The translations under genes were made by a program, and so were the position numbers. Shown here piece by piece: positions 25,927 to 34,301 of a stretch of DNA of 64,000 bases (positions are counted from its first letter, which is position 1; every line of letters starts with the position of its first letter). The notes beneath the pieces were generated by a model. The model saw only the letters and a list, made by a program, of their open reading frames with translations. It was not told the DNA's origin and ran no database searches. Origin of the DNA: Deltaproteobacteria bacterium (lineage in GTDB: Bacteria; Desulfobacterota; Binatia; UBA9968); contig VGTH01000023.1 of NCBI GenBank assembly GCA_016874755.1, positions 1-64,000 of the forward strand, given 5' to 3'.

Positions 25927-27590
25927 ACTCGGCGTACTGGCTCAACACCGCTTGGATGTGGAAATGCCATGCTGAGCTCAGGCGCTTCCAACGGGCGACC
26001 CATGCTGTCGCCCAGGCGCAGGCTCAAGTGTTGCGCCAGATTGTCCTTCAAAACCGCAATAGCGAATTCGGCCGAACCCATGATTTTGCCGAGATCCGTG
26101 CACCCGGCGACTTTCAGCAGCGCGTATCGCTGGCAACCTATGACGATTTTCGCCCAGCCATCGGTCGCCTCGCGAATGATTGTAGGGGCAACCCTTGTGG
26201 TTGCCCAAACCAGGCGGACAGAGGCTTTCTTACAGAACAAGAAGTTTTGCTCCTTGAGCCCACCAGCGGCAGCAGCGGCGGCGAAAAATTGATTCCCTAC
26301 ACTGCGCCTCTTCGCGCCGAGTTTCAGTGCGGCATCGATGCGTGGATTGCTGATCTCATGGCGTCCTATCCAGACGTGCGCCAGGGCCGCGCCTATTGGT
26401 CCATCTCTCCGGCGCTGGGACCGTCGCGCAAGACGCCGAGCGGGATTCCGATCGGCTTTGACGACGACACCGCCTATTTGGGAGTGGCCGAGTGCTGGGC
26501 CATGAAGCGGCTGCTCGCCGTGCCACCGGAGCTGGCAAAGGTGAGCGACCTGGAGGAATTTCGCTATCAAACGCTGCTACACTTGTTGGCCGCGGATGAT
26601 CTGGTTTTGATTTCCATATGGAGTCCGACTTTCTTGACGGCTCTGTTATCCCAGCTCGACAGCGGCGCCGAGCGCTTGTGTGCGGATTTGCACGCCGCCT
26701 TGGCAACAAACAAAACGGGCCGACAAGAACGGGCCGACGAGGTTGCTGTCATCCTGAGCGCGAATCAATCGCCGACTTGGAAGCTCCGGCGTATTTGGCC
26801 GCGGCTCGCGTTGATTAGCTGCTGGGCCGACGGAGCGTCGGCACGCTACGCAAAAGAGTTGCAGCAACTGTTTCGGCACGTCGCGATCCAACCCAAGGGA
26901 CTGTTGGCTACCGAAGCGTTCGTGTCGTTCCCATTGGCCGGTCGAAAGGGTGCCGTGTTGGCGCTGCGCTCGCACTTTTTCGAATTTCTCGACGCGCATG
27001 GAGAAATGAAGCTGGCACATCAACTGGAAGAGGGTGGTTACTACCAAGTCGTGGTCACAACCGGCGGCGGACTCTATCGCTATCGATTGGGTGACATGGT
27101 CGAGGTTGTCGGTTTTGAAAATCAATGTCCGCTGCTTCGCTTTGTCGGCCGCGCCGATCGGGTCAGCGATCTAGTCGGCGAAAAACTCGACGAGATGCAT
27201 GTGCGTGCGGTGCTCGACCAGGTGTTTGCTCGCCATGGGGTAGCTCCGAGTTTCTCGATGCTCGTGCCCGTAGACAACGGCGTGCGCCGTTATCGGCTCT
27301 ATTTGCAGGGAATTGTGTTAACTGCTGGCCAGATCAGACACCTGACAGAGGAGATCGAGACCGGATTCGACGGCAATCCCTACTATCGCTACGCGGTTCG
27401 AATCGGGCAGCTCTCGAGACTTCAAGTGCGGGTCTTACCGCCAAGCGCGGCCTCGGCCTGGTCGTTGTACGAGCGCGAATGTTTGACGCGGGGCCAAAAG
27501 CTCGGCGACATCAAGCCGACGGTGATGCATAATTGGCCGGGGTGGGCGGAAAGATTTGAGGCGTTGACGCCATCGGTCGCTCCGAAGTAA
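25923..27590 (+). CDS. GH3-family acyl-adenylating enzyme
   Basis: A 555-residue member of the GH3 auxin-conjugating-enzyme family, which adenylates a carboxylate and joins it to an amine. The ATP loop is EPTSGSSGGEKLIPYT (about 112-127). YRYRLGDMVEVVGF and FVGRADRVSDLVGEKL are the late GH3 signatures. The ATG at 25923 overlaps the preceding stop and has GGAG ten bases before; an ATG at 25908 is also possible. Residues about 86-97 (DCRGNPCGCPNQ) come from a palindromic repeat inserted in frame. It is the last gene of the cluster and suggests the product contains an amide or activated acid. Confidence 0.85.
   Translation: MNSAYWLNTAWMWKCHAELRRFQRATHAVAQAQAQVLRQIVLQNRNSEFGRTHDFAEIRAPGDFQQRVSLATYDDFRPAIGRLANDCRGNPCGCPNQADRGFLTEQEVLLLEPTSGSSGGEKLIPYTAPLRAEFQCGIDAWIADLMASYPDVRQGRAYWSISPALGPSRKTPSGIPIGFDDDTAYLGVAECWAMKRLLAVPPELAKVSDLEEFRYQTLLHLLAADDLVLISIWSPTFLTALLSQLDSGAERLCADLHAALATNKTGRQERADEVAVILSANQSPTWKLRRIWPRLALISCWADGASARYAKELQQLFRHVAIQPKGLLATEAFVSFPLAGRKGAVLALRSHFFEFLDAHGEMKLAHQLEEGGYYQVVVTTGGGLYRYRLGDMVEVVGFENQCPLLRFVGRADRVSDLVGEKLDEMHVRAVLDQVFARHGVAPSFSMLVPVDNGVRRYRLYLQGIVLTAGQIRHLTEEIETGFDGNPYYRYAVRIGQLSRLQVRVLPPSAASAWSLYERECLTRGQKLGDIKPTVMHNWPGWAERFEALTPSVAPK
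26182..26206. repeat. GTAGGGGCAACC palindromic repeat inside the GH3 gene
   Basis: GTAGGGGCAACCCTTGTGGT plus TGCCC makes a perfect GGGCAACC/GGTTGCCC stem. It matches the first half of the element at 13797-13855 and is read in frame as RGNPCGCP within the GH3 protein. Confidence 0.85.
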
Positions 27591-27642
27591 TGATTTGGTT
27601 AGAAGGCGTTGCGGCACGGCGCACCCTACGAAGAGTTGCGCA

Positions 27643-27666
27643 GGGCGGGTCTCAGACCCGCCCCTA
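27643..27666. repeat. GGGCGGGT palindromic repeat
   Basis: GGGCGGGTCTCAGACCCGCC and CCTAC after it form a perfect hairpin in the gap between the GH3 gene and the glutathione transferase gene. A copy in the other orientation is at 33471-33495. The gap (27591-27729) also carries a GGCACGGCGCACCCTACG segment typical of dispersed repeats. Confidence 0.8.
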
Positions 27667-27729
27667 CAAATTGATTAACTCTGCGAGCTCAGGGTCTCTG
27701 CGCAAGACATTCCGAAAGGAGCGACTATC

Positions 27730-28716
27730 ATGGGACACATGATGAATGGCAAATGGGTCGACGACGACACGATTCCGGCCGATGCGAAGGGCGCGTTCGT
27801 GCGCGCCGATTCGCAGTTTCGTAGCTGGGTCACCGCCGACGGCAGTGCTGGCCCATCGGGTAGCGCGGGGTTCAAAGCCGAGCCAGGGCGCTATCATCTT
27901 TTCGTCTCGTACAATTGTCCCTGGGCGCACCGCACGATTATTTTTCGCAAGCTGAAAAAATTGGAAAACGTGATCAGTCTGTCGCTGGCCGACAAGCCCA
28001 AGGCCCACGGCTGGGCTTATTCCGAAACGATTGACGACTTTACGACGGCGGCTGACGGTGTCTTTCGGTTGTCACAGGTCTATGCCGCCGCAGATCGCAA
28101 CTATACCGGCAAGGTTACGGTGCCGACGTTGTGGGACCGCGAGAAGCGGACTATCGTCAATAACGAGTCGTCGGAAGTCGTCCGCATGCTCAACTCCGGC
28201 TTCGCCGCGCATACCGACGTGAGCTACGATTTCTATCCCGCTGACCTACGTCCAGAGATCGACCGCATCAACGATTTCGTCTACGGCCATTTCAACAACG
28301 GCGTCTATCGCACAGGCTTCGCGCGCAGCCAAGAGGCGTACAATGAAGCGGTAAAGAAAGTTTTCGTCTGCTTGGACCAGATGGAACAGTGGTTAGGCGA
28401 GCGGCGCTATCTCGCCGGCGATCGCATCACCGAAGCCGACTGGCGTGCCTTTCCGACGCTGCTGCGCTTCGACCTGGTTTACTACAGCCACTTCAAGTGC
28501 AATTTGAAGCGCGTGCAGGACTATCCGAATCTCGCCAACTACCTGCGCGAGCTGTACCAGTGGCCGGGCATCAAAGACACGTTGGATTTGGAAGAAACCA
28601 AGAAAGGCTATTACGGCCAGCGCAATGTGAATCCGACTGGAATTGTGCCGTTAGGACCGGACGTGAGCCATCTAGAAGCGCCGCATGATCGCGGGCTTTT
28701 GGGGGGTAAGAGTTAG
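27730..28716 (+). CDS. Glutathionyl-hydroquinone reductase (omega/xi-type glutathione transferase)
   Basis: A 328-residue enzyme of the YqjG/ECM4 family that reduces glutathionyl-hydroquinones. The catalytic cysteine is in YNCPWAHRTI (about residue 61), and DYPNLANYLRELYQWPGI with the late TEADWRAFPTLLRFDLVY region is typical. The start has a strong AAGGAG site. It probably has its own promoter after the repeat-filled gap. Function fits recycling of quinones after glutathione attack, with the cysteine in the canonical position. Confidence 0.92.
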   Translation: MGHMMNGKWVDDDTIPADAKGAFVRADSQFRSWVTADGSAGPSGSAGFKAEPGRYHLFVSYNCPWAHRTIIFRKLKKLENVISLSLADKPKAHGWAYSETIDDFTTAADGVFRLSQVYAAADRNYTGKVTVPTLWDREKRTIVNNESSEVVRMLNSGFAAHTDVSYDFYPADLRPEIDRINDFVYGHFNNGVYRTGFARSQEAYNEAVKKVFVCLDQMEQWLGERRYLAGDRITEADWRAFPTLLRFDLVYYSHFKCNLKRVQDYPNLANYLRELYQWPGIKDTLDLEETKKGYYGQRNVNPTGIVPLGPDVSHLEAPHDRGLLGGKS

Positions 28717-28811
28717 AAGAGCGATTAACCACAAAGAGCCCGGCGCAGCGCAGCCGCAATCAAAGATTGGCTGCAAAAAACGCATAACACGCAAAACTGG
28801 GAGAGGGGATA

Positions 28812-28893
28812 CTCGCCACGAAGGACACGAAGATAAGAGAAGAAATTTAAAAAGTCTTCTCCGAACTTCGTGTCCTTCGTGCCCTTCGTGGTG
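28812..28893. repeat. Palindromic repeat of the CCACGAAGGACACGAAG family
   Basis: Left arm GCCACGAAGGACACGAAGAT and right arm CTTCGTGTCCTTCGTGCCCT with TTCGTGGTG form an 80-base hairpin between the transferase and the convergent split-barrel gene. It is related to the copy between gltB and gltD. The whole gap 28717-28929 has no gene; open frames across it are repeat translations. Confidence 0.85.
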
Positions 28894-28929
28894 AACAAGT
28901 CCCAGCGGACGTTTTTGCAAATCTTCGGG

Positions 28930-29349
28930 TTAGATTCGATTGACCGTCTGCGGGCCGACTTTTTCGATGTTGACCCGGATGATCACGCGCTTTTCGTCCT
29001 GCATCTGGTTCTTGCAAGCTTCCCAATCTTTGTGCTCGCCGCGCACTTGCCTGTACCAATAGATTAACGTGTCCATGGCCGCCGGCAAATCGATGATCTC
29101 GGCGGTGCCATGGATCTGGACGAATTTCGAGCCGCTGTATTGTTCGCCGAAGATGAGCATCGAGACGCGCGGGTCGCGGCGGATGTGTTTGATTTTGTAG
29201 GTTGTGCCGCGAGAGGTGATGATGACGCGGCCTTGCTCGTCAATGCCCGGCGTGACGAAGGTCATCTGCGGCCAGCCGTCCTTCTGGCGCACGGCGATGC
29301 AGGCGCGGTGGTTGGTTTTTAGGAAATTCTGCGCGTCGGCGATTTGCAT
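28930..29349 (-). CDS. Pyridoxamine-phosphate-oxidase-like FMN/F420 split-barrel protein
   Basis: A 139-residue split-barrel protein. VTPGIDEQGRVIITSRGTTY then KIKHIRRDPRVSMLIF is the flavin- or F420-binding pattern of the PPOX class. It is close in layout to the protein at 47533-47961 (TFKVKNIRRNPNVSLLVYGD), so the two are paralogues in separate accessory blocks. Such proteins reduce or bind small molecules; the true substrate is unknown. It has its own gap upstream containing a palindromic repeat. Confidence 0.88.
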   Translation of the reverse strand: MQIADAQNFLKTNHRACIAVRQKDGWPQMTFVTPGIDEQGRVIITSRGTTYKIKHIRRDPRVSMLIFGEQYSGSKFVQIHGTAEIIDLPAAMDTLIYWYRQVRGEHKDWEACKNQMQDEKRVIIRVNIEKVGPQTVNRI

Positions 29350-29379
29350 TTTTCCCCCGTAAATTCTTGGCTCACAGTG

Positions 29380-29465
29380 GTTCGGAGCCCTTCAAAAAGT
29401 CAGGGCGAACGGACCAAGCAAAACCCGGTTAAGAAATCCGTTCATGCTGAGCCTGTCGAAGCATG
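29380..29465. repeat. Intergenic inverted repeat (second copy)
   Basis: GGTTCGGAGCCCTTCAAAAA and GTTCATGCTGAGCCTGTCGA arms with GGCGAACGG and CCGTTCAT inside match the 15994-16083 family. It occupies most of the gap between the split-barrel gene and the small gene next to it. Confidence 0.75.
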
Positions 29466-29470
29466 TTGCT

Positions 29471-29710
29471 TTAGCCGTGGCCATTGGTGCCCCAAGTCCG
29501 CCCGTTGATCCACATCTTTGCTAACTCCAAAGCGTACGCATCCGCCTTTTCTTGGTTGTCAAAGGTCCCGCGCCGCCGGCCGAAGATGGGAATGCGCTTT
29601 TCCTTTTTCTTCTCGAAGAAAACAATGGTCGCGCGCGGGATCCAATCGCCGTGACGATCTTGTTCGGCGTCGAATTCGACCCGGTAGCCGCGGTAGTTGC
29701 GAGAACGCAT
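29471..29710 (-). CDS. Small basic protein of unknown function
   Basis: A 79-residue protein beginning MRSRNYRGYRVEFDAEQDRH. It is rich in Arg, Lys and aromatic residues with a WIPRATIVFFEKKKEKRIPI beta-hairpin-like stretch and a C-terminal helix (KADAYALELAKMWING). The composition and pattern look genuinely coding, but I recognise no family. It lies between two accessory genes on the same strand. Confidence 0.6.
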   Translation of the reverse strand: MRSRNYRGYRVEFDAEQDRHGDWIPRATIVFFEKKKEKRIPIFGRRRGTFDNQEKADAYALELAKMWINGRTWGTNGHG

Positions 29711-29830
29711 TTTCGGTCAAACGATGAAACACGGAAAACGGAAAGCGGAAACTGTAACCTTTCGCAGCAACCGAACAACGCTGCCATGCCGAAAATTCTG
29801 TTTTCCGCTTTCCGCGTTTCCGCGTTTTCT

Positions 29831-30661
29831 TCAGATGCTTACCTTGCCGCCGTTCAACTTGATTCCTAGCTGCGCCAGCGCTTCGACGACCGGAATCTCC
29901 GCGCCGAGTGCTTTACCGACGTCGGCTGCTAGTGGCAGGTCTTTGTCATACAGATTGGTGCCGGGGTTGAACTTGATCTCGTTGCCGTCGAGCTCGTAGC
30001 GGCCTTCCCAGCGGTCGAGCACGTGGGCGGAGCGGGTTTTTTGCATGAGATCGAGCGCGGCCTTGGCGCTGATGCCGCCGGCTTTGGCGATCTGCAAGGC
30101 TTCCCAGACAATGAGTGCTTCGGAGGCCGTCACCATGTTCTTGTAAAGCTTGGTGACGTTGCCGCAGCCGAGCGGGCCCATGTGGACGACGTCTTTGGAC
30201 ATGTTTTTCAGGTGCGGCTTGGCGCGTTCGAAAAACGGCTTTTGTCCGCCGACGAGAAAGGTCAAGCCGCCCTCGCGCACCACGCGCGGCACTGCGGTCA
30301 TGCAGGCGTCGATGACGTTGACGCGCTTGTCGGCGGCGGCTTCGGCGACTTTCTTAGTCGTCGTCGGCCGGATGGTGCTGTGCAGCAAGACCAAGGAGCC
30401 GGGCGCGGCGCCTTCAAGAACGCCGTTGGCGCCCAGACAGCAATCGATGACATCTTGGTCGGTGCGCACGACCACATCGATGATGGTGCTCGCCACCGCT
30501 ACTTCTTTGGCGGAGTTTAGCGGTGTGGCGCCTTCCGCTTTCGCGCCTTCTTGCGCTTTGGCCGCGATATCAAAAGAGACAGCGGGGACGTTGGCGAGTT
30601 TTAAACGCGACAGTAATGCGGTGCCCATGGCTCCGGTGCCGACGAATCCGATTTTTTCCAT
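29831..30661 (-). CDS. NAD(P)-dependent beta-hydroxyacid dehydrogenase (second HIBADH-type)
   Basis: A 276-residue enzyme with the Rossmann motif GFVGTGAMGTALLSRL at the N-terminus, IDACMTAVPRVVREGG at the substrate loop and the lysine region GCGNVTKLYKNMV. The usual D-A-P-V-S-G substrate signature is replaced by DACMTAVPR, so the substrate probably differs from that of the paralogue at 15007-15966. It is downstream of the luciferase-like gene on the same strand with a gap of about 67 bases. Confidence 0.86.
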   Translation of the reverse strand: MEKIGFVGTGAMGTALLSRLKLANVPAVSFDIAAKAQEGAKAEGATPLNSAKEVAVASTIIDVVVRTDQDVIDCCLGANGVLEGAAPGSLVLLHSTIRPTTTKKVAEAAADKRVNVIDACMTAVPRVVREGGLTFLVGGQKPFFERAKPHLKNMSKDVVHMGPLGCGNVTKLYKNMVTASEALIVWEALQIAKAGGISAKAALDLMQKTRSAHVLDRWEGRYELDGNEIKFNPGTNLYDKDLPLAADVGKALGAEIPVVEALAQLGIKLNGGKVSI

Positions 30662-30728
30662 AGAATCCTCCTACGTCGATGAGTGTTTCGTATTCATGAG
30701 AATCTGTGCAAGTGACAATCGTGGTGAA

Positions 30729-31742
30729 TCATGTTTTCGCGAGTACAGGCATCACTTCCTTGATAAATAATTCCATCGAGTTGGTGTATTCCGCGGGCGA
30801 CAAATCGCCGAAGGCGAACTGTCCGACCAGATAGTTGGTTCCCGCTTGGCTCATTTCGTCTTGAATGAATTCGAGAATCGTCGCCGGGCTGCCGGCGCAG
30901 CCTTGGCCGACTTCGCGCAACTTGTCATACTCTGCCGGCCGTTGATGCACCGGGCCGCGCCCGCCGCGAAGATGGGATAAAAAGTTAAAGCTCTGGTGCC
31001 AACGTGGATAGGCGCGGCGCGCGATGGCGGCAGCTTTCTCGTCGGTTTCGGCGACAAAGATGAAACGGCCCAGGCCGACCAGCGGCGCTTTCTTGTCAGC
31101 CGGCTGCGCTTGGCGCCAGACCTCGCGAAAGCGATCGGTAAACTCGCGCGTCTTATCCGCCGGATCGAGGCTGACGATATTCAATCCCTGGCGGGCGGCG
31201 CGTTCGGCGCTGACCGGCGAGTGCACGCCATACCAAACGGGCGGATGCGGTTTCTGATACGGCGGGATCTCCATCGGCACATCGTCGATTTTGAAAAAAT
31301 CTCCCTTGAAGTCGAGGCGTTTATTGGTCAGACCGCGCATGATCAATTCCAGGCCCTCAACGTACATTAATTCTGCTTTGGAAGGATCGTTGCCGTACAG
31401 GGCTGCTTCGATCTGCGAAGCGCCGCGGCCAAAGCCGATATCCAAGCGACCGCAGCTGATCTGATCGAGCATGCAAATTTCTTCGATCAAACGAATCGGA
31501 TGATAGAGCGGCAGCGCGTAAACCAACGGCCCGAAGCGTAGCCGCTTGGTGCGCTGTGCCACTGCCGCAAGAAACACGCTCGGCGACGGCGCCATGCCCA
31601 GCGGCGTCGAGTGGTGCTCGGCGACGTGGTACGCGTAGAAGCCTGCGCGCTCGTAGAGCTCAATGAGCTTGAGGCGCTCCTCATAGTACTCGTGCAGAGG
31701 AAGATTGTTGCGATCGAGATGGTCGAAAATTCCAAATTTCAT
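30729..31742 (-). CDS. Luciferase-like flavin-dependent oxidoreductase
   Basis: A 337-residue TIM-barrel monooxygenase of the LLM class, using FMN or F420. The N-terminus KFGIFDHLDRNNLPLHEYYE, then YHVAEHHSTPLGMAPSPSVF and RLDIGFGRGASQIEAALYG are typical bacterial luciferase-family segments. It is next to an amidohydrolase gene upstream and a dehydrogenase downstream. Such enzymes open C-N, C-S or C-C bonds or desulfonate, which would suit a catabolic block. The cofactor cannot be decided. Confidence 0.9.
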   Translation of the reverse strand: MKFGIFDHLDRNNLPLHEYYEERLKLIELYERAGFYAYHVAEHHSTPLGMAPSPSVFLAAVAQRTKRLRFGPLVYALPLYHPIRLIEEICMLDQISCGRLDIGFGRGASQIEAALYGNDPSKAELMYVEGLELIMRGLTNKRLDFKGDFFKIDDVPMEIPPYQKPHPPVWYGVHSPVSAERAARQGLNIVSLDPADKTREFTDRFREVWRQAQPADKKAPLVGLGRFIFVAETDEKAAAIARRAYPRWHQSFNFLSHLRGGRGPVHQRPAEYDKLREVGQGCAGSPATILEFIQDEMSQAGTNYLVGQFAFGDLSPAEYTNSMELFIKEVMPVLAKT

Positions 31743-31800
31743 ACCAGGCCGGATATATCGTGAATCGAGCGAAAATCAAAGCCGCGCGAGCCCGTTCGCC

Positions 31801-32862
31801 TTAGTTTAGGCCGTAGAAAACCCGCGGATTGTTTTCAAGAATTTTGTTTTTCGCGGTATCGGAAATGCGTTGGTCCCGGCGCAATAGATGAACCGCGTCG
31901 AGCTCGGTGGAGGGATCGTGATGACCATAGTCGGTGCCGATCATGAGGCAATCTTCGCCGGTGTGGCGCAACACGTAGGGCAGGTCGTCGGTGTTCTCGC
32001 ACGCGACCCACATGCGGTTGTCGGCGAGCGCGCTAGCGGAAAAAGCGCGCCCCTGGCGGCGCAAACGATCGGCCAGATCGTTGAGCACATAGGGCACCCA
32101 CTGGGCGCTGACTTCGACGAAACCCCAGCGCACCTTGGGGAATTTGTTCGGCAGCTCTTTTTCTAGGACGGTATGAAAAGCGCCGACCACCGCGAGTTTG
32201 AACTTAGTGAAAGACGTGTCGTCGGTGAAAAAGTCATGATGCACAAAGCTGCCGTTGGCCGAATGGACGCCAATCGGCAGACCGAGATCGCCGGCGATTT
32301 CCCAGAGCGGATAAAAATAGGGCGAGCCGAGCGCGCGCTCGCATTCGAGACCGCGCATGAAGATGCCGCAGGCGCCATTGGTTTTTGCCCATGCCAGTTC
32401 GTCTCTCACGGCATTCGGATTTTTCTCCAGAAGCTTAAGAGCCGGTTTAGCGACCCAGCGCAGTCGGCCTTTCGCTTGACGCCACAGATCGGCAAGCCAG
32501 CGGTTGTAGGAACTGCACAGCGCGCGCTCGCGCTCGGCGTCTTGCACGATGGGCCGGAGAAACAATGTCGGGTAGAGCACCTGGATTTCGATGCCAAGCT
32601 TGTCCATGTGGGCAAGGCGCGCCTCGACGCTGAGCATCTCGCGCGACTCCTTCGAGGTATTGGTGCCAACGTTGCGGTCCTTGCCGTGCGCCCGCCCTTC
32701 GATCACCCAAAAGTCCGGGACAACCCGCCCTTCGTTGCTCAAAAGGCTGGCGCCGGAGGTTTGAGTCATGAGTTGGGGGGTGAAGCGTCGATCGGCTTGG
32801 TCGAGATAGCTCCAGGTTTGCACCGTCTCAATGACATGAGCGTCGGCATCGATGGCTCCCAT
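31801..32862 (-). CDS. Amidohydrolase family protein (second)
   Basis: A 353-residue amidohydrolase_2 protein with the metal motif DADAHVIE (D-x-H at 6-8), HSANGSFVHHDFF in the middle and the late GTDYGHHDPSTELDA acid. The middle region (GLECERALGSPYFYPLWEIA) parallels that of the protein at 13880-15010, so they are paralogues. It lies between a flavodoxin-like gene and the luciferase-like gene. A decarboxylase or hydrolase role on a cyclic acid is the family expectation. Confidence 0.9.
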   Translation of the reverse strand: MGAIDADAHVIETVQTWSYLDQADRRFTPQLMTQTSGASLLSNEGRVVPDFWVIEGRAHGKDRNVGTNTSKESREMLSVEARLAHMDKLGIEIQVLYPTLFLRPIVQDAERERALCSSYNRWLADLWRQAKGRLRWVAKPALKLLEKNPNAVRDELAWAKTNGACGIFMRGLECERALGSPYFYPLWEIAGDLGLPIGVHSANGSFVHHDFFTDDTSFTKFKLAVVGAFHTVLEKELPNKFPKVRWGFVEVSAQWVPYVLNDLADRLRRQGRAFSASALADNRMWVACENTDDLPYVLRHTGEDCLMIGTDYGHHDPSTELDAVHLLRRDQRISDTAKNKILENNPRVFYGLN

Positions 32863-32901
32863 GGCGATTCCTTCCTGAATTTGCTTGGTGGCGGTTCGTG
32901 T

Positions 32902-33393
32902 TTAGTAAATCCCAAGCGCTAGGCCGACTGCAAGGGTTGCGCCGATTTCTTCGCAACGCTCCAGATCATCGGGGCCAACCGTTTTTGGGGAAAGGATCGT
33001 ATCCGGCGTCTGTGAGTGGGTGATGACGATGGTGGGTTCGGCAACAGCCTTCAATTTCCAACCGACGCAGATACGCGCGATCTGGCGGGCGGCGTTTTCG
33101 CCGTCGCTGCCGGCACAGATCAGGGTTGCATAGGGGCGGCCAACGATGCGATCCAGCACGTCATAGTAGGTCCGATCGAAAAAGTCTTTCATCATGCCCG
33201 ACATCATCGCGAGGTTTTCCGGCGTGGCAAAAATATAGGCGTCCGATGAAAGCACATGACTGGAATCGGTGTCGCGGGCGTGGCGCAGGTCAACAGCCAC
33301 TTCCGATTCGGCTGCGGCGCCACGCACGGCAGCTTCGGCCATCTGCAGTGTGCCGCCGGTCATAGAATGAAAAACGATGAGCAGTTTTTTCAT
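32902..33393 (-). CDS. Flavodoxin-like FMN-binding protein
   Basis: A 163-residue flavodoxin-fold protein. The phosphate loop HSMTGGTLQMAEAA (about 9-22) and FATPENLAMMSGMMKDFFDR (the FMN-ring loop of NADPH-dependent FMN reductases) are present. It lacks an NAD domain, so it is either a quinone or FMN reductase of the WrbA type or an electron carrier. It could supply reduced FMN to the luciferase-like enzyme two genes downstream; that is inference from position. Confidence 0.85.
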   Translation of the reverse strand: MKKLLIVFHSMTGGTLQMAEAAVRGAAAESEVAVDLRHARDTDSSHVLSSDAYIFATPENLAMMSGMMKDFFDRTYYDVLDRIVGRPYATLICAGSDGENAARQIARICVGWKLKAVAEPTIVITHSQTPDTILSPKTVGPDDLERCEEIGATLAVGLALGIY

Positions 33394-33470
33394 TGTGCTG
33401 ATCTAAACACAAAGATTCGGAACCGGAAATTTAACCGCAGAGAACGCAGAGTACGCAAAGTTCGGAATCC

Positions 33471-33495
33471 GTAGGGGCGGGTTTGAAACCCGCCC
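33471..33495. repeat. GTAGGGGCGGG palindromic repeat
   Basis: GTAGGGGCGGGTTTGAAACC plus CGCCC is a perfect GGGCGGGTTT/AAACCCGCCC stem. A stretch of AACCGCAGAGAACGCAGAGT at 33434-33453 just before it belongs to a different repeat family (compare 36914-36988). Confidence 0.8.
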
Positions 33496-33505
33496 TCCGA
33501 GCTTG

Positions 33506-34231
33506 TCAGAACGGCCCCGGTACCGCTGGCCACGAGGAGAGCAGCCTACCATAACCCGCGATCGAGTAACGCTTTCCCAGCTTGGATAGCACCAGCCAGA
33601 GCATCGCCGCATTACTGCCGATGATGGGCAGCTTTAGCTCATTTTCCATTTTCTCCAAGATCGGGATGGGGTCGAGCAAGGCGCCCTGGAAATAAATCGC
33701 ATCGACATTGGAATACTCGCCGAGCGCCTTGCGTGTCATCTCTTCGACGTCGCGCGATGTGAGCTTTTGCGCGTCGGTGTGGGCGCGCAAGATCTGCGGC
33801 GGGAAGAAAGTTTCCATGCCGAACCGCGCGATGTAGTCGCGGTACATTTGCTTCAACTGATCATCCACCGGCGTCATCAAGAGGATGCGTTTAGCGCCAA
33901 AAGCAGTCAGAGCTGCGACCGAGGAGCGCAGCGCCAATGACACCGGCACCGGCAGCGCGGCGCTCACTTCTTCCCACATGGACGGGTTCAGCGCTTCCTT
34001 GGGTCCACCGCTGATGATCAGGCCATTCCAGTTGCGCTCAGCGATGAGTTCTTTTGCTTGGGCGATCAAGCTGCCGACTTTGCCCTTGGCGTCGTAGAGG
34101 GACGCGTTCTCGCCGCGCTCCTGCATGAAGGTAAAATCGATGTCGCTGGGAATGAATTTCTTGAAGCTCGCGTGGTGCGAGCTTGAAGGGGAGCTCGAGC
34201 CGAGAAAGCCGATTTTGATTGGGTTTGCCAT
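33506..34231 (-). CDS. Asp/Glu-racemase-fold protein lacking catalytic cysteines (arylmalonate-decarboxylase/maleate-isomerase relatives)
   Basis: A 241-residue protein with the two-domain racemase pattern: IKIGFLGSSSP at the start, GLIISGGPKEALNPS where the first active-site loop falls, ALRSSVAALTAFGAKRILLM, and NVDAIYFQGALLDPI at the second loop. Known members use one or two cysteines in these loops; this protein contains no cysteine at all. It is therefore not a standard racemase or decarboxylase and may be a lyase with another base, or a binding protein. A paralogue is at 45750-46460. Confidence 0.8.
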   Translation of the reverse strand: MANPIKIGFLGSSSPSSSHHASFKKFIPSDIDFTFMQERGENASLYDAKGKVGSLIAQAKELIAERNWNGLIISGGPKEALNPSMWEEVSAALPVPVSLALRSSVAALTAFGAKRILLMTPVDDQLKQMYRDYIARFGMETFFPPQILRAHTDAQKLTSRDVEEMTRKALGEYSNVDAIYFQGALLDPIPILEKMENELKLPIIGSNAAMLWLVLSKLGKRYSIAGYGRLLSSWPAVPGPF

Positions 34232-34301
34232 TGAGTGATCCTTCCTAAAACGGCAAAGCCCAGCGCTTCAGCACCGGGCCCTGCTTAGTTGGAATCGGAA
34301 T

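Noticed and set aside
28672-28920. Small minus-strand frame across 28672-28920 reading HHEGHEGHEV-like residues
   Set aside because: This peptide is the usual translation of the CACCACGAAG palindrome and not a protein.
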